Shown here: one piece after another, positions 55,051 through 64,000 of the stretch
How the letters are laid out: each line of letters starts with the position of its first letter
Numbering within the stretch: position 1 is the stretch's first letter
Assembly (NCBI RefSeq): GCF_003144195.1
Contig: NW_020290023.1
Span: 62,001-126,000 of the forward strand
Reading direction: 5' to 3'
Length of the DNA: 64,000 bases
DNA from: Ceraceosorus guamensis
Taxonomy: Eukaryota > Basidiomycota > Exobasidiomycetes > Ceraceosorales > Ceraceosoraceae
Notes under the pieces: generated by a model
The model's input: the letters and a program-made list of their open reading frames with translations, nothing else
What the model was told of the DNA's origin: nothing
The model's database searches: none
Program-made: the position numbers and the translations under genes

Positions 55051-57008
55051 ATGCCAAGCTTCATTTCTGATCTGGCGAGAGCCCTGCGAAAGACGCGTAT
55101 TGATGGAGAGAGGGACCGACCTGGTGCTCGGCCAGTCGAGGAAAGTGAGATTCGTCCGCCAAAAGTGCCCCCAAAAGCGGCATCACACGGTGGATCAGAA
55201 TGGCCGGCTCCGATGCCTGGCGTCCAGTCTCGACCTCGGCCGGTGCATGCGGGTGTAGGCTGTAGCGCCGATCAGGAGACACATCCGCTGCCTAGACCAC
55301 CCCTGCTGCTTGATCAGCGCATCTCGGAGCATTCGATACCTTCGACATCTTCGAGTATGCACATCCGCTTTCCGCAGCCCACTCCTTATAGCACAGCAAC
55401 GCATCAATCCCAGTTGCCCGATTTCTCACCCGCTGCCGGAGTCAGTCTGAATGGACACGCTGCGTACAACTCGCCCATCCTGGGCACTGCGCATGGTAGG
55501 CTGGCATTTCCCAATCCATGGGATGGTGTCGATGCCTCCAACAGTCAGCCAGATCGTAACATCAATGCGCCACACCCACCTGTGCTCCATCCAGCCGGGC
55601 CTCATCCTATTCCGCAATCCGACTTTCTACAGCCAGGTCTCGCCGGTCCGAGCTCGGGCAAGACTTCATTGTCAAATCCTGACCGCAATGAAAAGGCTGC
55701 CTGCCCTTCCAGCGCGAACAAGGACGCTGCGCCTGTCCTCAAGGGCTTTCCTGGACAATGTGCAGGTATTCGCAAGGATGGTCAGAGATGCACCAGGAGA
55801 GTGGGCCAAGCTCGAACGTCGTTGGTTGGGACTGCCAAGCCGCCCTCCAAGCAGCCTAGCGGCCGAACGAGTGCCAGCAGGTCGAGAACACAGAGCGCGT
55901 CGCCTGTCAAGCGGACCGGAGATGAACCCGATGCGAAGACGGGAAGGCAAGATGCGCCCATCGTCATTTCGGATTCTGAAACCGAAATGGACACTTTGCC
56001 GAGCTGTGAGCTACAGCGCACGAAGCAGGATGTAGAAAGAGATACGTATCGAGCAGAATTCTGTCATCAGCACGTCAAGGAGATCAACAAGGCTACTGGG
56101 ATACACCTCTTCGTTCCAGACCCTTTTTGCACGTCGGCATCTCGAACAACTTTCATTCCCTTTTCGCTTTACATTCCAGAGGTGCATCCGTCGTCAATAT
56201 CCGCATCGGCATCCTCTGCGAACTTCAAAAGTCACGCTTCGACATCGGCCAAGATCAGAGCGATCATGGGAGGACCAATGTCCGCTTCGGACATGAAGGA
56301 GAGGGGTTACGTGTACATCTATTCCCTCAGAGATAGAGACACGCGGGACAAGTATTGCTTCAAAGTTGGCAGAGCGGCGAGAGTGTTTGAAAGGATCGGT
56401 CAGTGGAGAGAGCAATGCGGAAGCAAGGATCCAGGTGAGCAGCTACGTGTTGGGCGAAACGAAGCATCGAAGCGCGGGATTTCCGGAGCTGATAGCGACA
56501 CGCCATTGTCTGACTCATCCATTCACAACTTCGCCCATAAATCTTCTTTGCTCAGTCTTGAGAGCGTTTTTCCCGAGCAACGCATCTCAAGGCGTCATTT
56601 CTGGCGCTTCAGCACCAACGCAACAAGGCATTCATGGCAGCCACATGGTGCGTAAAAGCTTTGCCTCGCAGCAAACGAGTATCTCGAAGGGAAGTATTCA
56701 AGAGCTGACAGAGGAACGCTCCACGCACAACATATCTATGGCAGTGGGAACATCTCGTACACCTCTCGCTCTTGCAGCTGGACGGCTGCACAAAGCTATC
56801 AGAGTCGTGCAAAGATTGCGGAACGAAGCATCGAGAAATCTTTATGGTTCCCAAGAAATGTCTTGTGGATTCGTGCGATGCGTTGAGAGGAGGCGCGAAC
56901 AGAGCTGGAGCGGTACTTGACGGCTTTGAGAAGGTCTGTACTCTTGTGGAGAGGTGGAGAGGATTTGTTGAGAAGGTGCGCATGGCTCAGGCTGGCGATG
57001 ATGCGTAG
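55051..57008 (+). CDS. T5orf172/DUF1766 (GIY-YIG-like) domain protein, Mug113-like
   Basis: Exons 55051-56434, 56556-56647 and 56745-57008 (introns 121 and 97 nt) give 579 residues. Residues 1-230 are disordered and Pro-rich. A split metal-like motif follows: CAGIRKDGQRC (237-247) and, after a Ser-rich insert, FCHQH (337-341). Between them, DAPIVISDSETEMD (301-314) fits a SUMO-interacting motif next to acidic/Ser residues. The T5orf172 domain starts GYVYIYSLRD (about 419), FKVGRAARVFERIGQW (437-452), then LRAFFPSN|...|WEHLVHL and CKDCGTKHREIFMV near 515-535. Fungal relatives include the meiotically up-regulated Mug113 of fission yeast; the fold is akin to GIY-YIG nucleases but activity is unproven. 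The third exon acceptor was chosen because it restores EHLVHL ahead of the CxxC...HREIF block. Confidence 0.82.
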
Positions 57009-57240
57009 ATCGCTGGTCTTATCTGGAAAGAAATCGTTCCCTTCATGTATCATAGATGTTGCCCTGGCGCACGCCCTAAAAATCCAGCGAAGCGTGCATC
57101 CCTTTCACGTCACCATCTGTCTAATCTTTGTTTATCAACGTTGGCGTGTTTGTAATACTTGCGTCGTATCATCAATGGCTCTATATTACAACATCTGGTG
57201 CGTCAAAGGGACGAGATGTTCCTGGTTGAAGTCTTCAGGC

Positions 57241-58575
57241 TCAGACTGCTCCTTCCTCCTCCTCGCCTTCTTCTACGCTCGTTGCTCTGGTCGACGCAGC
57301 CAACGGCGTAGAGGTCCCACCTCTTCGTCGCTTCCGTGCATCATCGACCACAGCAGAGGTAGTGCCTGCTCTCCTCGCGCTACGACTTTCCCCACTCTCC
57401 GCATTGGCTCTCTTCCTCTCGCCAGACGCCGAAGACGACGAAGCTGGACGTGCTGGAGTGAATGAAGTGGCAGCCGGGTTCAAGCTTCTCTTACTACCCA
57501 AAACAGCACCCGCTTTGGAATTTGTCGGTCCGCTCGAGGGATCTTCAGGCCCTTCGCCCGCGTCAGAAGCTGCACTGCTCTCCGAATCGGATTCAATCTC
57601 TTCCTCATCCGAGCCCAACGCTCCACTCGTCTTGACGCCTCGTAAAGACTCGCCAAGCGAGTTCATCTGCGAGACGATATTCTCGAATTGATCCTTGGAC
57701 GATTTAGACAGCGTGGACAGTCGTTCGTTGCGCTTCTCCAGCGTTACGATCTGAGCGCGAAGACTGGCGAGCGATCTGAGATTGTCCGGAAGGTCAGCGT
57801 ATTTCAGAAAGTCCGAGCTTCAGCCTGCTGATGTTTCGGCTGATGTTCCTGTCTGCTCACTCTGCATAGCCTTTTCGACTGTCCATCTTGCCCATACGCT
57901 CGACCACTTGATCGTACAACAACTTGTTGCCCCTCTCCCTTCTAGCCTCTTCCAATTCCCTCTTCAGCTCCTCAATCCTCTTCGTATCAGCTTCATGCTC
58001 CTCCTCTGCAAGTCAAGCGCCCCGCTAGAGCTCTGTCAGCTTATCATCACAGCCGATAAGAGCTTGCATCGTCTCTCCCTCGGGCCTCTTGACCCATCTC
58101 TTCAAAGCTCACGGATTTGGTGCGCCTCTTCCTCGTAACTTTCGACTTCCGCCGTGCATGTATTCCTCGCAACCTTCGATGATCTGATCAGACTGGCAAC
58201 GTACGCGGCAAGATCGGTCTTGAGCGCTATTAATTGCGTGGCTCTAATCGTTGAGAATAGCGAACAGGTGTGGCACAATGTCAGCAAGCAGCCGTGGCGA
58301 CTAGCATGACGTACCTAGACCATGGCTGCATCATAGCAGTTTGGCCGCACGAGCACCACTCACCGTAGCTCGACATCCTCGGTCGCAGCTTCTTCACTGA
58401 CATCCGCCATCGTCGTATCTTCGATCGAGACGCTACTCGAGGCGCCCTCGTTGGAAGGCAGAGGAGCAGCAACGGAAGTCAAGCGCTTCATCAGGCTTCG
58501 AAGGGCCCTTTCCGGTACGGCCAGCCTAGAGCGAAGAACCGCATCTTGCTCGGCTTGCGTGAGCTGAACAGCCAT
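57241..58575 (-). CDS. THOC7: THO complex subunit 7 (THOC7/Mft1-like)
   Basis: Exons 58575-58364, 58243-58113, 58005-57861 and 57775-57241 (introns 120, 107 and 85 nt) give 340 residues. The middle is a long coiled coil spanning three exons: ATQLIALKTDLAAYV, EADTKRIEELKRELEEAR, NKLLYDQVVERM and LASLRAQIVTLEKRNERL, ending with a helix before MNSLGESL. The order and the NKxxYD motif match the Tho7/Mft1 family. The C-terminal 130 residues are acidic, then basic (ARKRRRGG), and disordered. THO joins transcription by RNA polymerase II to mRNP assembly and export and limits R-loops. The ends of exons 1-4 were fixed by frame and by keeping the heptad pattern. It lies tail-to-tail with the DUF1766 gene, 232 bp apart. 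Confidence 0.82.
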
Positions 58576-59413
58576 GCCGAAAGGTTGTAGAGGAGAGGCA
58601 GCCGCGGTGTCTATGATCTGCCCTGCTCATACGAGTACGAGCGCAACAAAAGTTCTCTCCAAATTTCGCCTTCGCCAGACGAATCCGAGGTAACGAATCC
58701 GAGGCTGGTACTTGTTGCTGTGGCGCGGAATGTATTTGGCTCCTACAAGATTTGAGAGATGTCAATTTTCGACGTTGATGGGCCTCAGCTTTGGAGCGCT
58801 ATTGTGATAGTCACGAGTAAGGTCTTAAAGGAGTGCCAAGATGGATGGAGACTCTTGACTGATGCGTCCGCTACACGGAAGAGCAAGAGGCGTTGTTCAC
58901 CATCGCACGTCCGAGCGATCACGTGATCGACAGCTACACATGCCGAAACCATCAGGCTTCTCAAGTCAAACAAGTCAGAGCAGACTCTTGACTCAAGAGT
59001 GCGAGTCCAGACCACAAGAATCAAGACTTTGAACTTTGAACTTGTGACTCTCTTCTGACCCAAATCGGTGATCATCGACCGCGCAGGTCACGTCAAAGCC
59101 ATGCATTTGCTGTGTTTCGTGCATACTTCCGTCACAGTATCCAGAATGTAGTCCGAGTCTTGCTCTCGGCGGCAATAATCTGACAGATCGAGCTCCTGCA
59201 GCTGTCAAATGGCGAGACGGACGTGGTTCTACCTTCTTTCCTAACTCTGACTGTCGATCGCTGTGTGGTGGATTGCGTAATTGAGCGCAGAGAAGGTGCG
59301 AGCCACAGACTCAGGCAAGTTATACCGCGACTTCTCTCTTGCGACCATTAAAATTCAACGAAAATTGGGCCTCTCGATCAAGACGGATATCCCTCCTGGC
59401 ATGATCTTGACAG
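58576..59413. promoter_or_regulatory. upstream region of THOC7, with palindromes
   Basis: 838 bp between the THOC7 start and the 3' end of the RING-protein gene. It holds the perfect 14-bp palindrome CGATCACGTGATCG (58916-58929) and an inverted repeat ACTCTTGA-C-TCAAGAGT (58984-59000) with TGACTCA at its centre. Both are good candidate transcription-factor sites; function is not shown. Confidence 0.5.
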
Positions 59414-61380
59414 TCAACGAAAGCTAGACTTGGGGATGAAAGGAGCGCGATTGCTATTTGCGCTGCTTCTCGGTGTCAGCAGGTGACCGCTTGCATTTGA
59501 AGGACGATGGGGTGTGGATGGCGTGCTACGGCCAACGGCCTCTCTTTCCGCCGAGGCGAAGGTCCCGGCAGAGATGTCACCAGATAGCGGAGACGGTCGA
59601 GAGATTAATGCTCGCGCTGAATGCTCCTCTAGATGGTTCCTTCGCAAGTGGCGAGGTGTGCCGTGATGCGCTGGAGTGGAAGAACCGGCAGCTGCAGAGA
59701 AGTAACACCGTAGCGTACAACACATGAGCCACCTCTGCGCATCGCCTTACATCTGTTCTTCAGCGGCACCTACCCGCTAGCGCGATGTTCGCTTGGTACT
59801 GAGAGTCACGAGATGAGTCTTGTCCAAATTGCTCAGCAAATTCTTTTCGTGAAAAGCGAGGTGGTCCCATCAGCAGAGTGCTCGAGTTCGCGCCTTGGAA
59901 GAGCGCGGGGGCCTGACTCGCGACAGTCCCGCTAGGGGGCCTCGACGAAGACGACGTGTGCGCGAATCGGCTGCTGGTTGGTACAGCGGTTTCAGCAAGA
60001 TGACGGGTCACCTGCAATGACCACGCCTTACCGTAGCTTCGCGGCGCCTGATTCGGATTGCTGAGCAGGCGGTTGCGGCGTAAGCGTCTGGAGGTGCTGG
60101 CTCACTGATTGGGGGCTTGACGCGAACGATGGCCCAGCCTGAGTTGCTGATATCTTGGGTGGTGGCGAAGATGATCTGGATACGTCTTTGTGAGCAGTGA
60201 CCACCAATTGCGCTTTCGTCGGCGAGTCACATCAGCTCACCTGCGACGTTTTGAGGAGGGCGTTTGGAAGGCGAAGCTGTTCGGTGTCATCGGTGACATC
60301 GTGTGGGCGGTCGGCTGGGCTGGCTCCTCGATCCTATCGGCTTGGGCCTCAAAATGACGGCCGTGTTGTTGTAGCAGAGCTCGTAGCTCAGCCACATCAT
60401 ACTCCAGCTCCTCGATACGTCTGCGATACCGAAGAAATTTGAATGCGAGGCTCGGGATGCATATGCCAGGCAGACTGACCGCTTTCGCTCGCGCGAGATT
60501 TCTAATTCCGGCTTCACTCTTTCGAGCACTTGACGTTGCGCGAGTACCTTCTTGCGCAAGTAACTGAGCGCGATGCTGAGAAACTTAGTGCGGCGTTCTG
60601 ACGCATAGAGAGCAGCGCGACTTCTCACGAACTCGATCAGCGACCCCATGTGCGTAGCTTGAAAGAGGTGGACCTCTGCCACCTCTTCAAGAATGGTGGA
60701 AACTTGCCGAAAGTATGGCGCAACAGCCGGTGGTAGCTGCATTCATTGTGTATTTAGTCCAATCTTTTGTAGTGGTCAGATGGCGACCCAGACCCCGGGT
60801 CGACGAGCACTCACGTTGGTGTCGGTGAGCAGCGAAATGCTGATGCGCGACGTTTGGCACAATGCGCATGTATGCGTCCGTTCGTGTGGCTGCACAGGGG
60901 CTGTATGGTTCGACTAGAAGGTCAGTGAGCACAGCAGCGAGCGACATGGCCCCGCTCAGCCTGTGTCTGGTAAGTCGACGCACTACCGTTAGGAAATTGG
61001 CACTTGCCGCAAATGATATGAGCGCACTGACGAAACGGAGTGAGCAGCACATCGATGGTCCGCAAGAGGACATGGACGTCAGCGCAGATGTGAGCCACTG
61101 CTTGGCAGACATCGAATCCTCGCACTTGGGTGAGCCAGAAAGGTTCTTTCGACAGGAGCGGCTCCGTAGGCGCGGTGATGGACACAGCAGTGTTCAAACG
61201 AGACGATGCAGGCCTGTTGGTGGCACCTTGCGTGGGCACAGAATGTGACCCTTGCTGGCTTGGTTGCACATGAGCGTCTACAGCTTCGTCTCTTGGTCGC
61301 ATGCATCGGCCACAGTGGATGTGGCGTTGGAAGATGGCAGCTGAAGGTAACTGAGTGCTGCGCGAAGTTGAGGACGCCAT
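59414..61380 (-). CDS. RING-finger E3 of the Zip3/HEI10/RNF212 type
   Basis: Eight exons: 61380-61126, 61026-60987, 60900-60815, 60736-60480, 60420-60241, 60175-60106, 60011-59774 and 59691-59414 (introns 59-99 nt) give 467 residues. A C3HC4 RING is assembled over three exons: CGRC (23-26), Q|CAHIICGKC (86-94) and CALC (110-113). Next comes a region LPPAVAPYFRQVSTILEEV, then a coiled coil (RKKVLAQRQVLERVKPELE; IEELEYDVAELRALLQQ), then a Ser/Pro/Thr tail ending NSNRAPFIPKSSFR. RING plus coiled coil plus Ser/Pro-rich tail is the layout of the meiotic SUMO/ubiquitin ligases Zip3 and HEI10, which mark crossover sites. The 59 residues between the first two Cys pairs are unusually many and may hide a weak in-frame intron. 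Function is assigned by layout, so other RING ligases remain possible. Confidence 0.72.
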
Positions 61381-62054
61381 GTTGCAGTGCTCTCTCTGTG
61401 GTACTCGGATGCGCGAGAAGCTGGCCGGACACGAGTCAAGATGCTCGCGAGAGGGTTGCGTCAAGGGCTCAAAACAGCAACAGGTCGGATCCCTGATGCC
61501 TCCGCTTTCGAACGGACGACGTGAACTTGGGGCTCAAGGGCTGGTTCGCATCACTGATCAAGGAGCAGTGGTCGCTGGTATTGTCTTATGGGCACGCATA
61601 GCTTGACTGACGGCCTTGGTACTCCTCATTTGAGGCTTCACAAAGGACCGATAAACGTTTGCCATGATGCGTGATGAGATTCATGACCCTCAATCTTGAA
61701 TGTGAATCACCAATGTGAAATCAGAATAGAGCATCGCTGAGCGCATCGAAACTCTCACGCGGCAAGGCACTCACCACATCATGCAGCACCGACCCGCGGT
61801 GCCAAAGTCGCGTCTGGCTTGAGACGGCTCGCACGCCTTGCTGCATGCTGCAGGCGGTCGGCTCGAGTATGACCACGTGGCGTCTTTGCTTTCGCACGGG
61901 TCTCGAATTTTGCAGGGCATGTTAGGCGCCAAAGGCGTGCGCGAGCCGCAGCGCGGTTGCGCTGAGGGCCAGCCAGGCTGTGCCCACGAACTTCCGCGCA
62001 TCTATCATCTGACGCTCACCTTTCCACCATCCATCTCGACATCAAGATTTCAAG
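61381..62054. promoter_or_regulatory. shared divergent promoter of the RING protein and RPL28
   Basis: 674 bp between outward-facing starts. It contains a TTGAATGTGAATCACCAATGTG stretch near 61694 and no coding frame of note. The last 30 bases before the split RPL28 start are C/T-rich then A-rich (CACCATCCATCTCGACATC...TTTCAAG), as in many fungal ribosomal-protein leaders. Confidence 0.5.
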
Positions 62055-63114
62055 ATGTACGTATAATGCCCGTTGGACATACGTCTACCTGACAAGATCT
62101 CGCTCACGGTATACTGACCATGTCTCGTCTCTTTTTCCTTCGGCCTTGCGCTCTCTTTAACCCCGACCAACGATGATCATCCCATGGTCTTGCGATGCGC
62201 TACGACTCCCACCTTTCACGCTGCGCACAATGGTCTCCTATGCTGCTGGGACGCGTTCACTCATGGTGGGAATGCTTGGAACATCCTGGCTTTTTTGATC
62301 TCGATGCGGTGTGAATAGGCCGTCCAGACTCAGCAAGAACAGAAAGCTCCGTGGACACGTCTCCGGCGGTCACGGTCGTGTCGGTGAGTAATGCGTCATG
62401 TCTTTGAAGGAAATGCTGGGGTGACTGTCAGGTTAGATATTGGAAGACGGTCGTCTGCGACGGAGGAGCCGGAGAGAGAGACTCAGGGAAAGAGGCAGGT
62501 GGACTGCCAGCTGGGCTTAGGTGTTCAGTCATCGTTCTCGCGGGAGGGAAGCAACCCCCTTGCGAACTAGTGTGTGGGACGCTCGGCGACCGGAAAAGGA
62601 GTGCAAGATTCTCCATGGAGAAAGCTCGATTCAGTCTATCTCACACTTTCCTCGTGTCCGATATACAGGCAAGCACCGCAAGCATCCGGGAGGTCGTGGT
62701 CTTGCTGGTGGTCAACACCACCACCGAACCAACTTTGACAAGTACCACCCCGGTTACTTCGGAAAGGTTGGTATGCGTCACTTCCACTTGACCAGAAACA
62801 GCTACTACAGACCAGTGGTCAACCTGGACAAGCTCTGGACTCTCGTCCCTGCTGAGCAACGCAAGGGCTTGACCTCGAGCTCCACTGAAGTTCCCGTCAT
62901 TGACACTCTGGCAGCTGGGTACGGCAAGGTCCTCGGCAAGGGCAGATTGCCTCAACTTCCCTTCATCGTCAAGGCACGATGGGTGTCAGAATTGGCAGAG
63001 AAGAAGATCAAGGAGGCTGGTGGTGTTGTCAAGGTGAGTACCCCGCTCTGTCGCCATGATCCGCTCCATTGCTGACACTTCTCCCTTTATCACCCTGAAC
63101 AGCTCATCGCATAA
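62055..63114 (+). CDS. RPL28: 60S ribosomal protein uL15 (Rpl28/L27a)
   Basis: Coding exons 62055-62056 (AT), 62319-62383, 62669-63033 and 63103-63114 (introns 262, 285 and 69 nt) encode 147 residues. The start codon is split: AT, a GTACGT donor, then G after the acceptor, giving ATG CCG TCC AGA CTC. This places [20 protein letters not shown] correctly, and no other in-frame ATG precedes it. The body [19 protein letters not shown] and [12 protein letters not shown] is canonical. The last coding exon is only LIA plus stop. Gln38, the residue whose change gives cycloheximide resistance in yeast CYH2, is present in its usual form. The protein is in the large subunit near the E site. The two large introns at the 5' end are typical of fungal ribosomal-protein genes. 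Confidence 0.96.
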
Positions 63115-64000
63115 ACAGCAAACATGCGCTTCAGTTCACATCGTCATCATGGTTTCAACTAACAAAATCCTTCGTTCTGTACATCTAGCCTGGCCATCGA
63201 GTGGCACCGATGTCTCACATCCTTTGTCGCCGTGGGAGGCTGTTCAGCGCAGATTCGCTGCAAGACGCAGCATTCCGCTCCGCACACATTCATCTCGCAA
63301 TATGACATGACATGCCAACTCATACCTTGCCTACGGTCATCCTTCGGGCTCGTGAGTCGGCGGCCGACCGCCCAAGCAAAGGCATCTACGTGGCGACAGC
63401 GGCAGAGCAGAGGACTTCAGGGCCTGAGGATGAAACTGCCCGCGGGCAGCTTGCGTCGCACTCGATTTCTTTCACCCTGTTGTAAAAGCAGACCTGGTTA
63501 CTGCAGCATAGCCTAGATGTTGGCTAGACTCTCGTGCATAGCTGAAGTCGGCTCCTCAGGGTGATGACTTGGGCTGTCTATGAGCGTGCTGATTTGTCAG
63601 GGAAGCCTGAGTTCACCTTCGAGGAAAGAGCGCTGCTTTCCGCGGACAAAGATCGCGCGCATTGAAGCCCTGGGGAGTCGTAAGTCATCCTCCTTGTTGC
63701 ACACATGCCGTCAAATCCACAGCGTTCCCCACTGACCATTGAGAAGCCAGCTGACTTTGGACTTGAGGATGTGTGCCTGTACCGGTCCTCGAGTTTACAT
63801 GCCCGGTTGCCGTCTGCCAGCGCTCATCGGGAGCAATCACGAAGCTTGATCCTGCGTCGTGCAAGCCGGCATGGTCAACGTGGCCAAAGCTGCTCCAAAT
63901 GCAGATCACGTGCATGCATCAACCCCGCATTTTGAGCTCCTCCCTTTGCCTTCTGTTGACGTCCATGCTCGCAAGACGGCTCTGGGCACTCTGACTTCTA
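63115..64000. other. 3' flank of RPL28 and right edge, possible exons
   Basis: 886 bp. Two + strand stretches look mildly coding: an ATG frame at 63564 of 33 codons containing GKPEFTFEERALLSADKD, and a 76-codon frame at 63705-63935 beginning MPSNPQRSPLTIEKP. A donor-like GTAAGT (about 63680) and an acceptor-like CCACAG (about 63720) lie between them, but joining them does not give a single open frame I can defend. The window ends too soon to decide whether a gene starts here. Confidence 0.25.

Noticed and set aside
54497-55258. A 253-codon + frame upstream of the DUF1766 gene
   Set aside because: It overlaps the better-supported gene in another frame, has no recognised domain and has a residue mix like random GC-rich DNA.
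43792-61380. Idea that MPS1, PIF1, DUF1766, THOC7 and the RING gene form a genome-stability cluster
   Set aside because: Orientations are mixed, unrelated genes (SNRNP27, RPL28) are interleaved and nothing shows co-regulation; chance grouping of housekeeping genes is enough.

Overview
This is nuclear DNA of a basidiomycete fungus, most probably a smut-lineage one (Ustilaginomycotina). The evidence is gene structure and gene content. Genes are separated by short gaps on both strands. Introns are mostly 44-120 nt with GTGAGT/GTAAGT donors and CAG/TAG acceptors. The proteins are fungal-type (LRG1-type LIM-RhoGAP, Swp1, Ncl1/Trm4, Mps1, fungal MscS channel with an EF hand) and many carry long Ser/Pro-rich disordered tails. 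Intergenic DNA is sprinkled with ATTCGTGATT-like, GACTCTTGACTC-like and TCACGTGA words. The taxon is inferred; no rRNA or other marker is present. I see no transposon, CRISPR array, tRNA or rRNA gene.

Layout. 1-9.4 kb: 3' end of a Dal5-type MFS transporter, a single-pass membrane protein, a Ser-rich unknown protein and a small candidate secreted protein, all on +. 9.6-21 kb: Ncl1/Trm4 (-) and Nup53/Nup35 (+) share a promoter; an unknown Ser-rich protein (-) and Swp1/ribophorin II (+) share another. 21.8-26.8 kb: an LRG1-type LIM-RhoGAP (-), preceded by about 4.5 kb with no gene I can support. 31-37 kb: a small unknown gene, an EF-hand MscS channel and a five-exon histone H4 gene (+). 37.4-41.7 kb: a 1398-residue unknown protein (-). 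43.8-47.3 kb: the Mps1 kinase (+). 49.5-54 kb: ten-exon Pif1 helicase (-) divergent from the tri-snRNP 27 kDa protein (+). 55-61.4 kb: a T5orf172/DUF1766 protein (+), a THOC7-like THO subunit (-) and a Zip3/HEI10-like RING protein (-). 62-63.1 kb: ribosomal protein uL15/Rpl28 (+).

The genes are mostly housekeeping and do not form one pathway. Several touch chromosomes and mRNA: H4, Mps1, Pif1, THOC7, SNRNP27 and a probable meiotic E3. This looks like ordinary eukaryotic gene order rather than a functional cluster. I found no previously undescribed system. The best signals are in gene structure: an H4 gene with an 8-nt exon, an RPL28 start codon split AT|G by an intron, two microexons inside Pif1 helicase motifs, a tandem splice donor that decides the frame of the 1398-residue protein, and an in-frame stop-free intron in NCL1. 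Exon boundaries below were worked out by hand from splice consensus, frame and recognisable protein motifs, and no transcript data were available.
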